In this document: positions 1 through 9,686 of the stretch, in pieces
Numbering within the stretch: the first letter of the stretch is position 1
Layout: the number at the start of each line of letters is the position of its first letter
Assembly: GCF_001006045.1 (NCBI RefSeq)
Contig: NZ_CP011267.1
Coordinates: 868,001-932,000, forward strand
Direction: 5' to 3'
Origin: Geoglobus ahangari
GTDB lineage: Archaea > Halobacteriota > Archaeoglobi > Archaeoglobales > Archaeoglobaceae
DNA: 64,000 bases
Position numbers and translations under genes: made by a program
Notes under the pieces: generated by a model
What the model was told of the DNA's origin: nothing
Seen by the model: only the letters and a program-made list of their open reading frames with translations
The model's database searches: none

Positions 1-923
1 AGTACGCGATCGGTGCGGGTATAGGCCTCTTCCTCACGCTGATCGGCATGAAGGCCGCCGGAATCGTTGTTGACAGCCAGGCAACGCTCATAACCCTCGG
101 AACCGAGAACTTCGCAAAGCCAGAGTTCTGGGTGGCGATGATTGGGCTTGTGGTGGCATTCCTGCTGATGGTCAGGAACATTCCCGGGGCGCTGCTTTTC
201 TCGATCGTGGTTGCGACCATCTCGGCCATCATTCTCGGAGTTTCTCCGGCCCCGGAGAGCCTGTTCGCTCTGCCGACTCTCGACAAGACTCTGTTCAAGC
301 TCGATCTCGCAGGACTGATGAGCGTTGGTGCCATAGGTGTCGTCTTCGCCTTCTTCATGGTCGACTTCTTCGACACCCTTGGAACAGTCGCAGGTCTCAG
401 CGCGAAGGCGGGATTCATGGAGGAGGACGGGAGCATCCCAGACAGCGAGAAGATACTGCTGACCGACGCCATCGGCACGTCACTGGGAGCACTCCTCGGA
501 ACCTCAACGGTAACGACGTACATAGAGAGCGCAGCGGGTATCGAGGAGGGAGGCAGGACTGGAATGGTCGCCCTCGTTGTGGGCCTACTGTTCCTCGCGG
601 TTGGACTGTTCGTCTCGCCCATAGCCCAGATAATACCCGCACAGGCGACCGCTCCGGCGCTAATGATCGTCGGATTCTACATGCTTACTGTTGTGAGGGA
701 CATTGACTTCGACGACCTCACCGAAGCTCTTCCAGCGTTCTTCGTCCTCGTCACGATCCCCTACACGTACTCGATCGCGGACGGTATTGGCGCAGGGTTC
801 ATAAGCTACGTGGTGCTCAAGATAGTCGCAGGGAGGCACAGGGAGGTTCACCCGCTGATGTACTTCCTTGCCCTGATATTCGTGGCCTACTTCATGTACC
901 TCGGCGGGATAATCATGTTCTGA
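1..923 (+). CDS. NCS2-family purine (adenine/hypoxanthine/guanine-type) permease, 3' part
   Basis: The frame is already open at base 3, so the N-terminus lies outside the window; 306 residues are visible. The product is a very hydrophobic multi-spanning protein. The visible part opens with AIGAGIGLFLTLIGM and carries FFDTLGTVAGL followed by GTSTVTTYIESAAGI. These motifs are characteristic of the AzgA/PbuG branch of the nucleobase-cation symporter-2 family, which takes up adenine, hypoxanthine or guanine. The exact substrate cannot be read from the sequence. The C-terminus is complete and ends in a short hydrophobic helix. A T-rich stretch follows, and the next gene has its own TATA box, so this looks like the end of a transcription unit. 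Confidence 0.9.
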   Translation, partial: YAIGAGIGLFLTLIGMKAAGIVVDSQATLITLGTENFAKPEFWVAMIGLVVAFLLMVRNIPGALLFSIVVATISAIILGVSPAPESLFALPTLDKTLFKLDLAGLMSVGAIGVVFAFFMVDFFDTLGTVAGLSAKAGFMEEDGSIPDSEKILLTDAIGTSLGALLGTSTVTTYIESAAGIEEGGRTGMVALVVGLLFLAVGLFVSPIAQIIPAQATAPALMIVGFYMLTVVRDIDFDDLTEALPAFFVLVTIPYTYSIADGIGAGFISYVVLKIVAGRHREVHPLMYFLALIFVAYFMYLGGIIMF

Positions 924-932
924 CGCCCTTCC

Positions 933-950
933 CTTTTTCCCTCCTTTTTT
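933..950 (+). terminator. T-rich transcription terminator after the permease
   Basis: Two T runs (934-938 and 945-950) lie just after the permease stop codon. Archaeal RNA polymerase terminates at such runs without needing a hairpin. The next gene has its own promoter. Confidence 0.5.
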
Positions 951-967
951 AGTATTTCTTTGTAGTT

Positions 968-980
968 ATTATTATATACT
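968..980 (+). promoter_or_regulatory. TATA box of ribH
   Basis: An AT-only element reading TTATTATATACT is centred about 25 bases upstream of the ribH start at 1000. That spacing puts the transcription start at or next to the ATG, so the mRNA is probably leaderless or nearly so. Confidence 0.5.
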
Positions 981-999
981 CAAAGACCGAGCTTGGAGT

Positions 1000-1425
1000 A
1001 TGGACAGAATTAGGCTTGGTCTGGTCGTCGCCGAGTTCAACAGGGACATCACGTACATGATGGAGGTTCTCGCCAAGGAGCATGCCGAGTTCCTAGGGGC
1101 AGAGGTTGCCGAAGTCATTCGCGTTCCGGGTGTTTTCGACATACCCATCGCGCTCAAGAAGATGCTCGAGAAGGGGAATGTCGACGCCATCGCTACCTTG
1201 GGCTGCGTGATTGAGGGTGAGACCGAGCACGACGAGGTTGTGGCCCAGCATGCTGCGAGAAAGATTATGGATCTGAGCCTCGAGTATGGCGTACCGGTTT
1301 CTCTGGGAATAAGCGGGCCGGGAATGGGCAGGATAGCCGCACAGCAGAGGATTGACTACGCCAAACGCGCGGTTGAGGCTGCCGTGAAGCTTGCGAGGAG
1401 GCTCAAGGAGTATGAGCAGGGCTGA
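1000..1425 (+). CDS. ribH: 6,7-dimethyl-8-ribityllumazine synthase
   Basis: This enzyme condenses 5-amino-6-ribitylaminouracil with 3,4-dihydroxy-2-butanone 4-phosphate to form lumazine, the penultimate step of riboflavin synthesis. The 141-residue length is normal for archaeal RibH. The N-terminal GLVVAEFNRDIT contributes to the aryl substrate site. GCVIEGETEHDEVV near residue 70 carries the conserved glycine-rich loop and catalytic histidine. The family assembles into icosahedral or pentameric shells. The gene overlaps the aminotransferase downstream by 14 bases, so the two are translationally coupled. The late flavin enzyme RibL is in the same window at 55448 but is not linked to this gene. 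Confidence 0.95.
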   Translation: MDRIRLGLVVAEFNRDITYMMEVLAKEHAEFLGAEVAEVIRVPGVFDIPIALKKMLEKGNVDAIATLGCVIEGETEHDEVVAQHAARKIMDLSLEYGVPVSLGISGPGMGRIAAQQRIDYAKRAVEAAVKLARRLKEYEQG

Positions 1426-2545
1426 CCTCATACAGCCTTCGGCCACGATGAAAATTTCCGAGAGGGCGAGACAGCTTAGGAGAGAGGGTAAGGACGTCAT
1501 AGACATGGGTCTCGGAGAGCCGGACTTCTCCACGCCACCTCACATAGTCGAGGCGGCATGCAAGGCTCTCGAGGAGGGAAAGACCACCTACGCCCCCGCA
1601 CAGGGGATACCTGAGCTGAGGGAAGCGATAGCCGAGAAGGTCAGGAATGAGAACGGAATTCCGGCAAACCCCGAGAATGTGATTGTCACGGCAGGGGCGA
1701 AGTACGCGATATACGAGGCGATGCAGGCCATAATCGAGCCGGGAGACGAGGTGATTCTGCTCGAGCCTGCCTGGGTGAGTTACGAGGCCTGCGTGCTGCT
1801 TGCAGGTGGAAAGCCGGTGTTCGTCAAGCACGACGAGACGTTCAAGTCCGCTGAGATAGAGGAGCACATCACGCCCAAAACGAAGATGGTTGTTGTAAAC
1901 AGTCCTAACAATCCGATTGGAGTTGTCTATCCGAAGGAGTTTCTGAAGAAGGTGGCTGACCTCGCATCCGACCACGGCTTCTACGTCATGGCGGATGAGG
2001 TTTACGAGAAGATAATATTCGATGGCACCCACCACAGCATCGCGAGCTTTGACGGCATGTTTGAGAGAACCATCACGATCAACGCGTTCTCCAAAACATA
2101 TGCGATGACAGGGTGGAGGCTCGGTTATGCTGTTGCAGAGGAGGAGGTAATAAAAAGGATGAGGAAGATCCAGTCCCACTCCATAAGCTCACCCACCACG
2201 TTCGTTCAGTACGCTGGAATAGCTGCGCTGAAGGGCGATCAGAGCTTTGTTGAGAGGATGGTCTCCGAGTTCAGGAGGAGGAGGGACGTGCTCGTTAAGG
2301 GGCTCGACGACCTTGGCATTGAATACGCCCCACCTGACGGGGCGTTTTACGTGTTCATGAACACCGGGATGGACAGCGATGAGTTCTCTCAGAGGTTCCT
2401 TGAGGAGTACTACGTTGCCGTCACACCTGGCTCTGGGTTCGGCAGGAGCTACGGCACGTGGGTCAGGCTGAGCTACGCGACGAGTGTTGAGAGCATAAGG
2501 GAGATGCTGGAGCGGCTTGAGAAGTTTTTAGAAAGGATGGCGTGA
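1412..2545 (+). CDS. PLP-dependent class I aminotransferase (aspartate aminotransferase-like)
   Basis: A fold-type I aminotransferase of 377 residues, probably using aspartate or aromatic amino acids with 2-oxoglutarate. MGLGEPDFSTPPHI near the N-terminus is the usual substrate-binding segment, and NSPNNPIG is the conserved Asn-Pro motif. NAFSKTYAMTGWRLGY holds the lysine that forms the Schiff base with pyridoxal phosphate, and the C-terminal TWVRLSYA carries the arginine that binds the substrate carboxylate. I chose the ATG at 1412 because the upstream in-frame TTG at 1391 adds residues unlike the family. The gene overlaps ribH by 14 bases. Amino-acid specificity cannot be assigned from sequence alone. 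Confidence 0.9.
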   Translation: MSRADLIQPSATMKISERARQLRREGKDVIDMGLGEPDFSTPPHIVEAACKALEEGKTTYAPAQGIPELREAIAEKVRNENGIPANPENVIVTAGAKYAIYEAMQAIIEPGDEVILLEPAWVSYEACVLLAGGKPVFVKHDETFKSAEIEEHITPKTKMVVVNSPNNPIGVVYPKEFLKKVADLASDHGFYVMADEVYEKIIFDGTHHSIASFDGMFERTITINAFSKTYAMTGWRLGYAVAEEEVIKRMRKIQSHSISSPTTFVQYAGIAALKGDQSFVERMVSEFRRRRDVLVKGLDDLGIEYAPPDGAFYVFMNTGMDSDEFSQRFLEEYYVAVTPGSGFGRSYGTWVRLSYATSVESIREMLERLEKFLERMA

Positions 2546-2619
2546 ATATATTATTTATCATTTGATAGTCTGAAATCGATAAAAAATTTTTTAAATCTAA
2601 AATTCATGAGGGTGGTAGG

Positions 2620-3264
2620 ATGGGTTCGATACTGCTAATGGGCTCGCCCGGTACCGGGAAAACAAGACTCATACTCAAGTACCTCAGCTATTATGATAAG
2701 GCCCTCTGGGTCTCCACCACGGAGAGCGCACCTGACGTCAGGAGGAAGCTCGTCGACTTTGACGGTGAGCTGTGGGTCGTGGACACCCACACGTGGGATC
2801 AGAAGGTTGAGGTAGAGAGGAGAGACATAATCGTGAGCAACCCGATGAACCTGAACGAGGTGAGCATCGCCATCGGCAAGGCGCTCGACAGCCTCGGCGA
2901 TGAGTACTTCATCGCGTTCGACTCGATATCGGGTTTGCTCCTCTACCACACACCGCAGAAGGTTATACATTTTCTCAGGAACATCGTGGTCAGGATGAAC
3001 ACCGACAATGGGGCCGGCATATTCACCCTCGTGAAGAACGCTCACGACGTGCACATCGAGACCTCCATAAGCCTGGTATTCCACAACATAATCGAGCTGG
3101 AGAGGGTTTTCAACGGAGAGAATGTCAAGAGGTTCATAAAGATCATCCGCGCCTCCCAGTACGTGGAGAAGGAGGTGGCCGAGATTCACATCGTGGAGAA
3201 CGATGTTGCGGTTCCGAAGGTTTTTGACCGCTTTATAAAGCAGCAGCTCAACATAGGGAGATGA
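2620..3264 (+). CDS. KaiC/RadA-like P-loop ATPase of unknown role
   Basis: A single RecA-fold domain of 214 residues. The Walker A loop GSPGTGKT is at residues 8-15, and a Walker B-like strand YFIAFDS is near residue 100. It resembles the small archaeal KaiC-like proteins, sometimes called circadian-clock or RecA-superfamily ATPases, and is too short to be RadA or RadB. A TATA-like TTTTTAAATC lies about 25-30 bases upstream, and GGTGG precedes the start. The stop overlaps the start of the CcdA gene as ATGA, so the two are translationally coupled. No substrate or partner is evident from the sequence. Confidence 0.75.
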   Translation: MGSILLMGSPGTGKTRLILKYLSYYDKALWVSTTESAPDVRRKLVDFDGELWVVDTHTWDQKVEVERRDIIVSNPMNLNEVSIAIGKALDSLGDEYFIAFDSISGLLLYHTPQKVIHFLRNIVVRMNTDNGAGIFTLVKNAHDVHIETSISLVFHNIIELERVFNGENVKRFIKIIRASQYVEKEVAEIHIVENDVAVPKVFDRFIKQQLNIGR

Positions 3265-3893
3265 TCACACTCTTAGCGCTGTCGTTTCTCGCTGGACTGG
3301 TCTCAATCATATCCCCATGCGTCCTTCCCATGGTTCCAGTCGTTTTCGCCGGGGCTCAGGGTGACTGGAGGAGGGGAGTCTCAATAGTCATGGGGATGGT
3401 CGTGTTTTTCGTCCTCATGGGCTTCCTCGTCTCCCTTGTCGGAAAGCTCTGGATCTTCAGGGCAGTCGCGTATGCCGGGCTTGCGGCTTTCGGGGTTGTG
3501 ATGGTCTCCGACAGCCTCTACTCAAGATACTCTGTTTTCTCATCAAGGATCGTTGGAAGTATTAGGCTTCCAGCCGACTCGTTCCTCTTCGGAGCGCTGC
3601 TTGGATTGGTATGGACGCCATGCATCGGCCCGATAGTCGGTGCACTTCTGAGCTACAACGCAATAAGCTCGACGAGCGTTGAGGGAGCAGTCTCGATGCT
3701 GTTCTTTGGATTCGGAATTGCAACAGGAATCGGCCTGATACTCAGGTACGGGGAGAAGAGGAGGATCTTCGCGGAGTACGGGGAGAGGCTGAGGAGAGTC
3801 TCGGGCTGGATAATCCTGATCTTCGTCTTTTTGCTTGTCACCGGGATATACACTCAGATCGAGATCATGCTATCGAGGCTTGTCCCTGTGTAG
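3261..3893 (+). CDS. ccdA: CcdA/DsbD-type transmembrane thiol-disulfide electron carrier
   Basis: A six-helix membrane protein of 210 residues. SPCVLPMVP near residue 18 and TPCIGP near residue 120 supply the two half-repeat Pro-Cys motifs of the CcdA family. CcdA moves reducing equivalents from cytoplasmic thioredoxin across the membrane. It thereby keeps apocytochrome CXXCH cysteines or other exported thiols reduced. The cytochrome c maturation genes in this window (CcmF and CcmH-like, 49-52 kb) are plausible clients but are not adjacent. The gene overlaps the KaiC-like ATPase by 4 bases. Its 3' end overlaps the convergent RNase Z gene by 24 bases, with both reading frames intact. Confidence 0.88.
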   Translation: MITLLALSFLAGLVSIISPCVLPMVPVVFAGAQGDWRRGVSIVMGMVVFFVLMGFLVSLVGKLWIFRAVAYAGLAAFGVVMVSDSLYSRYSVFSSRIVGSIRLPADSFLFGALLGLVWTPCIGPIVGALLSYNAISSTSVEGAVSMLFFGFGIATGIGLILRYGEKRRIFAEYGERLRRVSGWIILIFVFLLVTGIYTQIEIMLSRLVPV

Positions 3894-4784
3894 CTCGAGC
3901 GACATGAAGTCCTCCGCTACCTCGACGTTAGGGAACACCTTTTTCGCCTCGGAGAGGAGTGGTGCTGCGTCCTTCGAATACCTCGCACTTATGTGGGTTA
4001 GTACGAGCCTCCTGACCCCTGCCTTCTTGGCCACCTCCGCAGCCTCTCTTGCTGTTGAGTGCTTCGTGTACTCAGCCCACTCCTGAAGGTCCGAGGTGAA
4101 CGAGGAGTCGTGAATGAGGAGGTCCGCGTTCATCGCAGCGTTCACGACCTTCTCGCTCGGTCTCGTGTCTCCAGTGTAAACCAGCTTCCTCCCTCTGACG
4201 ATCCCGTCGGTCACCATCTCGGGGGTGATGAGCCTCTCGTTCCACTCCACGCTCTGCCCGCTCGCGAGCTTCTTGTATGCCGGCCCGGGGGGAATCCCTA
4301 TCTCCCTCGCCTTCTCCGGAGAGAAGCGGTAGAAGTCGTCTTCGACGACTATGTATCCGACGCTCCTCACTATGTGATCTGTCTCAAACGCAACCACGCT
4401 GAAGTTCTGGAACCTCACGACATCCCCATCATCGAGCCTCGTCACGCTTATGCTGAAGTCGAGGCTGTCGTATCCAAACTCGGAGAAGAGCCCCCTCAGA
4501 AATCGGGGCTCCGGGCAGTAAATGTACAGGGGCTTCTCCCTCCCGTTGAGCGACATGCTCTCTATGAGCCCGAAGAGACCTATGAAGTGGTCAGTGTGCA
4601 TGTGGGTTATGAAAACCGAGCTAACACCAAAACCTGTCTTGGCCACCATCATCTGCCTCTGCGTGCCCTCTCCGCAGTCCAGAAGGATCTTCTCTCCACC
4701 AAAAGAAACGAAAATTGAGGATGGATTCCTCTCAACAGTCGGAACTGTGCCAGAAGTTCCGAGAAAGGTGATTTTGAATTGCAT
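3870..4784 (-). CDS. rnz: Ribonuclease Z (tRNA 3' endonuclease)
   Basis: A metallo-beta-lactamase-fold nuclease that removes the 3' trailer of tRNA precursors so that CCA can be added. The 304-residue length fits the short RNase Z (ElaC) form. The family N-terminus (FLGTSGTVPT) is present. The zinc site HMHTDH is at residues 61-66, and a further metal ligand lies in the TGDTRPSE segment. The HIS motif near the C-terminus (LTHISARY) is also seen. None of the six tRNAs in this window encodes CCA, so the enzyme's product would be the substrate for CCA addition. It begins 6 bases after rps10 on the same strand and may be read from the long translation operon. Confidence 0.93.
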   Translation of the reverse strand: MQFKITFLGTSGTVPTVERNPSSIFVSFGGEKILLDCGEGTQRQMMVAKTGFGVSSVFITHMHTDHFIGLFGLIESMSLNGREKPLYIYCPEPRFLRGLFSEFGYDSLDFSISVTRLDDGDVVRFQNFSVVAFETDHIVRSVGYIVVEDDFYRFSPEKAREIGIPPGPAYKKLASGQSVEWNERLITPEMVTDGIVRGRKLVYTGDTRPSEKVVNAAMNADLLIHDSSFTSDLQEWAEYTKHSTAREAAEVAKKAGVRRLVLTHISARYSKDAAPLLSEAKKVFPNVEVAEDFMSLELHRDKPR

Positions 4785-4790
4785 AAAAAA

Positions 4791-5111
4791 TTAGCTTTCG
4801 AGGACGATCTCGATGTTGACGTCCTTAGGAACCTGAATTCTCATTATCTGCCTGAGAGCCCTCTCATCCGCGGCTATGTCTATGAGCCTCTTGTGAATCC
4901 TCATCTCCCAGTGGTCCCACGTCTCGCTGCCCTCACCGTCCGGCGACTTCCTCGTTGGAACGACAAGTCTCTTCGTCGGCAGAGGAATCGGGCCGCTGAT
5001 CTCAACCCCCGTTTTCAGCGCTATCTCCTTTATCTGGTTGCAGATTCTGTCGAGGTCCTGCGGGTTAAGTCCGGAGAGCCTGATCCTCGCCTTGTAACCC
5101 TTTATTGCCAT
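4791..5111 (-). CDS. rps10: 30S ribosomal protein S10
   Basis: A 106-residue small-subunit head protein. [15 protein letters not shown] opens the protein, and [18 protein letters not shown] carries the extended loop that threads into the 16S rRNA head. The archaeal S10 length is normal. It follows EF-1alpha by 31 bases in the usual archaeal S12-S7-EF2-EF1A-S10 order and is the last ribosomal gene of this operon. A short T run lies between its stop codon and the RNase Z start. Confidence 0.97.
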   Translation of the reverse strand: MAIKGYKARIRLSGLNPQDLDRICNQIKEIALKTGVEISGPIPLPTKRLVVPTRKSPDGEGSETWDHWEMRIHKRLIDIAADERALRQIMRIQVPKDVNIEIVLES

Positions 5112-5142
5112 AACAGTTCACCCTAAAAAGAAAAATGGAGGG

Positions 5143-6414
5143 TTAACCTCTTGGCGTGACTTCGAGAACCATTCCGGCTGCGACGGTCATGCCCATGTCT
5201 CTCACTGCGAACCTGCCGAGCGGCGGGATGTCCTTGACCTTCTCGATGACCATCGGCCTGGTTGGCTGGAGCTTCACCACTGCTGCATCTCCAGTCTTCA
5301 GGAACTGCGGGTTCTCCTCCTTGACCTGTCCGGTCCTCGGGTCGATCTTCTTCTGGAGCTCAACGAACTGGCATGCAACCTGCGCGGTGTGGGCGTGTAC
5401 GACTGGGGTGTAGCCGACGGTGATTGCCGTGGGGTGCTGCAGCACGACGATCTGGGCGGTGAAGTCCCTGACCACTGTGGGCGGGTTGTCCGGGTGACCA
5501 GCGACGTCTCCTCTCCTGATGTCGTTCTTGCTGACACCTCTCACGTTGAAACCGATGTTGTCACCCGGCTCGGCCTGCTGGATCGGTTCGTGGTGCATCT
5601 CGATGCTCTTGACCTCTCCGGTAACGCCGGCGGGGTTGAAGATGACCTTGTCACCGACCTTCAGGACACCGCTCTCAACTCTGCCGACAGGAACGGTACC
5701 GACACCGCTGATCGAGTACACGTCCTGAATCGGGATCCTGAGCGGCTTGTCAACGAGCTTCTCTGGCGGCTTGAGCTGGTCGATAGCCTCGAAGATCGTC
5801 GGGCCGTTGTACCACGGGGTCTTGTCGCTCTTCTTGAGCACGTTGTCTCCGTTGTAAGCTGAGACAGGTATGAACGGAACCTCGCTCGGCTTGTAGCCGA
5901 CGAGCTGGATGAGCTTGGCGACTGCCTCCTTACACTTCTCGTAGGCCTGCTGGTCGTAGTTGACCCTGTCCATCTTGTTGATGGCGACGATGAGCTGGTT
6001 GATACCGAGGGTTCTTGAGAGGAACACGTGCTCCTTGGTCTGGGCCTGCACACAGTCAACGACGTCTACGACGAGGATGGCAGCGTCAGCCTGCGAAGCA
6101 CCGGTGATCATGTTCTTGATGAAGTCCCTGTGCCCGGGGCAGTCAACGATCGTGACCTCGTACTTCTGGGTGTTGAACTTCCTGTGAGCCACATCGATCG
6201 TGATACCTCTCTCCCTCTCCTCCTTGAGCCTGTCCATGACCCACGCGAACTCGAAGGTCGCCTTACCCTTCTCCTGAGCTTCCTTCCTGTACTTCTCGAT
6301 TATGTGCTCCGGGATCTCTCCAGCGTCGTACAGCAGCCTTCCAATCAGGGTCGACTTCCCGTGGTCGACGTGTCCGATCATTGCAATGTTAATATGCTCC
6401 TTCTCCTTTGCCAT
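5143..6414 (-). CDS. tuf: Translation elongation factor EF-1alpha (EF-Tu)
   Basis: The GTPase that delivers aminoacyl-tRNA to the ribosomal A site. At 423 residues it has the normal archaeal length. G1 is GHVDHGKS at residues 14-21, the switch segment is [13 protein letters not shown]3 is DCPGHRDF and G4 is NKMD. Domains 2 and 3 follow and end in [13 protein letters not shown]. The gene has a strong ribosome-binding site (GGAGGTGA) about 8 bases upstream. A TATA box sits in the gap after fusA, so a second internal promoter probably boosts its expression above that of the rest of the operon. Confidence 0.97.
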   Translation of the reverse strand: MAKEKEHINIAMIGHVDHGKSTLIGRLLYDAGEIPEHIIEKYRKEAQEKGKATFEFAWVMDRLKEERERGITIDVAHRKFNTQKYEVTIVDCPGHRDFIKNMITGASQADAAILVVDVVDCVQAQTKEHVFLSRTLGINQLIVAINKMDRVNYDQQAYEKCKEAVAKLIQLVGYKPSEVPFIPVSAYNGDNVLKKSDKTPWYNGPTIFEAIDQLKPPEKLVDKPLRIPIQDVYSISGVGTVPVGRVESGVLKVGDKVIFNPAGVTGEVKSIEMHHEPIQQAEPGDNIGFNVRGVSKNDIRRGDVAGHPDNPPTVVRDFTAQIVVLQHPTAITVGYTPVVHAHTAQVACQFVELQKKIDPRTGQVKEENPQFLKTGDAAVVKLQPTRPMVIEKVKDIPPLGRFAVRDMGMTVAAGMVLEVTPRG

Positions 6415-6452
6415 ATTCTTTCACCTCCTTCTCAGACTTAAGAAATTAGAGG

Positions 6453-6464
6453 GTTTATAAAATT
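6453..6464 (-). promoter_or_regulatory. Internal TATA box for tuf
   Basis: On the minus strand the sequence AATTTTATAAAC begins two bases before the fusA stop codon. It lies about 45 bases upstream of the tuf start, which would give a short leader containing the GGAGGTGA ribosome-binding site. It suggests independent expression of EF-1alpha inside the operon. Confidence 0.55.
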
Positions 6465-6465
6465 T

Positions 6466-8652
6466 TCACCCGAGGAAGTCCTCGGGCTTCGGAAACTCGA
6501 GCTTCAAGCCCTTTCTCTGTCTTACCTCCATCACAAACTGCTCGAACAGATTCTGCGGGACGAGCTCGAAGCCTGCGAACTCTACGCTCCAGATAGCCTT
6601 TCCTGAGGTTGCACTTCTTATTGCTCCTGCAAAGCCGAACATCTCCTTGACCGGAGCCTTGGCAACCACCGTGATCATGTCTCCCTCAGAGTTTATCTCC
6701 AGCACCTGACCTCTCCTGCCCTGAATCTCCCTCGTCACGGCGCCCATCATCTCCTGCGGGACGGTTATGTAGACCTTCTGGTATGGCTCGAGGAACGCAG
6801 GATTCGCCTGCAGCATCGCGGCGAATATCGCAGACCTCACGGCAGGAATGACCTGTGCAGGACCTCTGTGGACAGCATCCTCGTGGAGCTTACAGTCCAC
6901 GAGCTTCACCTTCAAGCCGTACACGGGCTCCCTCGCAATGGGCCCGGCCTGCATGGCCTCCCTGAACCCCTCGAGGATGAGCTCCATGGTCTCGTTCAGG
7001 TACTGGATACCCTTCGTCACGTCCACGAATATGTTGCCCTCGAAGTACTCCTGAATGCCCGCGGCCTCCTCTCCCGAGAGCCCAGCCTCCTCGAGCTTCC
7101 TTCTCCTCTCCTTCTTGTCCATCTTCATATCGACCTCGCCTTCCTTGAACAGCCTTATGACCTCCTCGGGGCATGGCTCAACGACAATGTAGAACCTGTT
7201 GTGCTTGTTGGGTGACTTGCCCTCCACGACAGGAGAGGTGCCGGTTACAGTCTCCCTGAACACCACTATGGGCGGTGAGGTCTTGACCTCGAGTCCGAAG
7301 TCCCTCCTAATCCTCTCCACCTTAACTTCAAGGTGGAGCTCACCCATTCCGCTTATCAGGTGCTCGCCCGTCTCCTCATTGAGCGTGACCTGAAGGGTCG
7401 GATCCTCCTTGGCGAGCTTTCTGAGCACCTCGATGAGCTTCGGCAGGTCTCTCGGGTTCTTGGCCTCAATTGCCATTGTAACGACCGGCTCGCTGAAGTG
7501 CTTGATGCTCTCGAACGGCTCCATGTCCTCGACGGTGGAGCATGTTGAACCGGCAGATGCGTCCTTCAGCCCAACGAGCGCTACGATGTTACCGGCCGGA
7601 ATCTCGTCAACCTCAACCCTTCTCGGCCCCATGAACAGGCCGACCGTCTGCGCCCTGTTCTTGGCCTTCTTGTCGAGTATGTACAGCTCGGTTCCGGGCT
7701 TGAGCGTTCCGCTGAACAGCCTTCCTACCGCGATCTCACCCGCGTGCGGATCAGTGACTATCTTGGTGATCATCAAAGCGACAGGCCCCTTGGGGTCGCA
7801 GTTGAGCATCGCCTGACCAACCGGGGAGTTGATGTCTCCCTTCCAGATGGTCGGAATCCTCTTCTTCTGGGCCTCTATCGGGGATGGCAGGTGCCTGATG
7901 ACCATGTCGAGGACAACCTTGTAGAGCGGGCTCTTCTTTGCGAGGGTCTTGGAGTCGTCTGCCTTGAGGTACTCGTAAACCTCCTTGAAGCCAATGCCGG
8001 TCTCCTTCATCGATGGAACGCTCACCGCCCAGTTGTAGAGGGCTGAGCCGAAGGCAACGCTTCCATTCGTAACATCAAGCTTCCACTCGTCGTACTTCTC
8101 AGGCTTCACGGACTTTATGAACTTGTTAACATCGGCAATGACCTTCACGAACCTCTTCTGCATCTCCTCCGGAGAGACCTCCAGCTCCCTGATGAGCCTG
8201 TCCACCTTGTTCACGAACAGCACGGGCTTGACGTTCTCCCTCAGGGCCTGCCTCAGAACAGTCTCGGTCTGGGGCATTATCCCCTCAACGGCATCCACGA
8301 CCACGATGACGCCGTCAACCGCCCTCATCGCCCTAGTGACCTCTCCTCCAAAGTCAACGTGACCGGGAGTGTCGATGAGGTTGATCAGGTAGTCCTCTCC
8401 ACCGTATTCATGAACCATCGAGACGCTCGCCGAGTTGATCGTGATACCCCTCTCCTGCTCCTGCGAGTCGAAGTCGAGGTAAAGCTGTCTTCCAGCAAGC
8501 TCCTCGCTGATCATTCCCGCACCGGCCAGAAGGTTATCTGAAAGCGTGGTCTTTCCGTGGTCGATGTGAGCAACGATACCCATGTTCCTGATCTTCTCCG
8601 GCTTGTACATCAGCTCCTTGATCTTGTCAACCATCTTCTTGGCTCTCGTCAT
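6466..8652 (-). CDS. fusA: Translation elongation factor EF-2
   Basis: The GTPase that drives translocation of tRNA and mRNA after peptide-bond formation. At 728 residues it has the normal archaeal EF-2 length. G1 is AHIDHGKT, the switch segment is [10 protein letters not shown]3 is DTPGHVDF and G4 is NKVD. The domain IV tip [12 protein letters not shown] contains the histidine that archaea and eukaryotes convert to diphthamide. It follows S7 by 6 bases. The start at 8652 gives the family N-terminus rich in basic residues, ahead of the conserved MYKPEKIRN. Confidence 0.97.
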   Translation of the reverse strand: MTRAKKMVDKIKELMYKPEKIRNMGIVAHIDHGKTTLSDNLLAGAGMISEELAGRQLYLDFDSQEQERGITINSASVSMVHEYGGEDYLINLIDTPGHVDFGGEVTRAMRAVDGVIVVVDAVEGIMPQTETVLRQALRENVKPVLFVNKVDRLIRELEVSPEEMQKRFVKVIADVNKFIKSVKPEKYDEWKLDVTNGSVAFGSALYNWAVSVPSMKETGIGFKEVYEYLKADDSKTLAKKSPLYKVVLDMVIRHLPSPIEAQKKRIPTIWKGDINSPVGQAMLNCDPKGPVALMITKIVTDPHAGEIAVGRLFSGTLKPGTELYILDKKAKNRAQTVGLFMGPRRVEVDEIPAGNIVALVGLKDASAGSTCSTVEDMEPFESIKHFSEPVVTMAIEAKNPRDLPKLIEVLRKLAKEDPTLQVTLNEETGEHLISGMGELHLEVKVERIRRDFGLEVKTSPPIVVFRETVTGTSPVVEGKSPNKHNRFYIVVEPCPEEVIRLFKEGEVDMKMDKKERRRKLEEAGLSGEEAAGIQEYFEGNIFVDVTKGIQYLNETMELILEGFREAMQAGPIAREPVYGLKVKLVDCKLHEDAVHRGPAQVIPAVRSAIFAAMLQANPAFLEPYQKVYITVPQEMMGAVTREIQGRRGQVLEINSEGDMITVVAKAPVKEMFGFAGAIRSATSGKAIWSVEFAGFELVPQNLFEQFVMEVRQRKGLKLEFPKPEDFLG

Positions 8653-8658
8653 CTCTCA

Positions 8659-9243
8659 TCACCTTGCCGACTTGGCGACCCTCTCAACCTCCTCCTTCTT
8701 GGCAACAGCATAGCTCCTGCTCTCGTTGTTTGCGGCGGCAATAATCTCGTCCGCGAGGCATGCAGCTATGCTCCTCTTGGACTTGAAGGCCGCCCTTCTC
8801 GCACCTTCAGCGATGTTTCTGAGCGCTATGTCAACCCTCCTCGAGCTTGACGTGTCAACAGACTTGGGAACGGCAATACCACCGTACTTGAGCCTGACGA
8901 CCTCCTCTCTCGGGCCCGCGTTTATGATCGCGTCGACAAGAACCTGAATCGGGTTCTTCTTCGTCTTCTTCTCGATTATCTCGAACGCCTCCTTGACTAT
9001 GCTGTATGCGAGCATCTTCTTGCCCGTGTTGTGCTCCTTCCTCATCACCTTGTTTATGAGCCTCTCCACGATGAACACGTTCTGCTTGGCAAATGGAGTG
9101 TTCGCATGCCTTCCATGGGTGTGCGGAACGACTCTCGGGTTCAGGTTTATGTAGTTCCTAAGCGCCGGATCGCTGACCTCCACCTCGCTCGCGTCGTACT
9201 TCCCGAATACGAGCAGCTCCTCCTTCGTAAGGCCATACTTCAT
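8659..9243 (-). CDS. rps7: 30S ribosomal protein S7
   Basis: A 194-residue primary 16S rRNA-binding protein of the small-subunit head. [17 protein letters not shown] is the archaeal signature, and [18 protein letters not shown] matches the conserved helix-turn region. In archaea and eukaryotes it carries the N-terminal extension seen here. It lies 4 bases after S12 and 6 bases before EF-2 and is clearly part of the same operon. Confidence 0.97.
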   Translation of the reverse strand: MKYGLTKEELLVFGKYDASEVEVSDPALRNYINLNPRVVPHTHGRHANTPFAKQNVFIVERLINKVMRKEHNTGKKMLAYSIVKEAFEIIEKKTKKNPIQVLVDAIINAGPREEVVRLKYGGIAVPKSVDTSSSRRVDIALRNIAEGARRAAFKSKRSIAACLADEIIAAANNESRSYAVAKKEEVERVAKSAR

Positions 9244-9247
9244 GAGA

Positions 9248-9676
9248 TCACCTCAGCCTCTTCTCCTTCTTGCCCTTCCAGAGCTCCTTGAGGCTCGTGT
9301 TGTTCACCTTTATTACCTTGAACCTCACACCGGGGATGTCACCCATACTCCTTCCCATTCTTCCTCCAATCCTCTCGATAATGACCTCGTCGTGCTCGTC
9401 AATGAAGTTTATCGCCCCATCTCCCGGCGTGAAGGCCGTGACCTGCTTTCCGTTCTTTATGAGCTGCACCCTCACGGCCTTTCTGATGGCCGAGTTGGGC
9501 TGCCTCGCCTCGATACCTATCTTCTCCAGCACTATCCCTCTCGCCATTGGCGCACCTTCGAGCGGGTCAGCCTTCACGTTCAGCTCGAGGATCCTCCTTA
9601 CGTACCTCTTATCGCTCCACCTGAACTTCTTCCTGTTTTCGATGAGCTTTCTCGCCGCAAATAACCCTCTGCCCAT
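9248..9676 (-). CDS. rps12: 30S ribosomal protein S12
   Basis: A decoding-site ribosomal protein of 142 residues. [21 protein letters not shown] contains the PNSA loop that contacts the codon-anticodon helix in the A site, and [17 protein letters not shown] is the archaeal/eukaryotic form of the second loop. The length and N-terminus ([11 protein letters not shown]) are standard for archaea. It sits between the NusA-like gene and rps7. Confidence 0.97.
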   Translation of the reverse strand: MGRGLFAARKLIENRKKFRWSDKRYVRRILELNVKADPLEGAPMARGIVLEKIGIEARQPNSAIRKAVRVQLIKNGKQVTAFTPGDGAINFIDEHDEVIIERIGGRMGRSMGDIPGVRFKVIKVNNTSLKELWKGKKEKRLR

Positions 9677-9686
9677 TCACACCACC

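Noticed and set aside
1403-2179. A 258-codon minus-strand frame opposite the aminotransferase
   Set aside because: No family motif, and it lies entirely over a conserved gene in the opposite strand.
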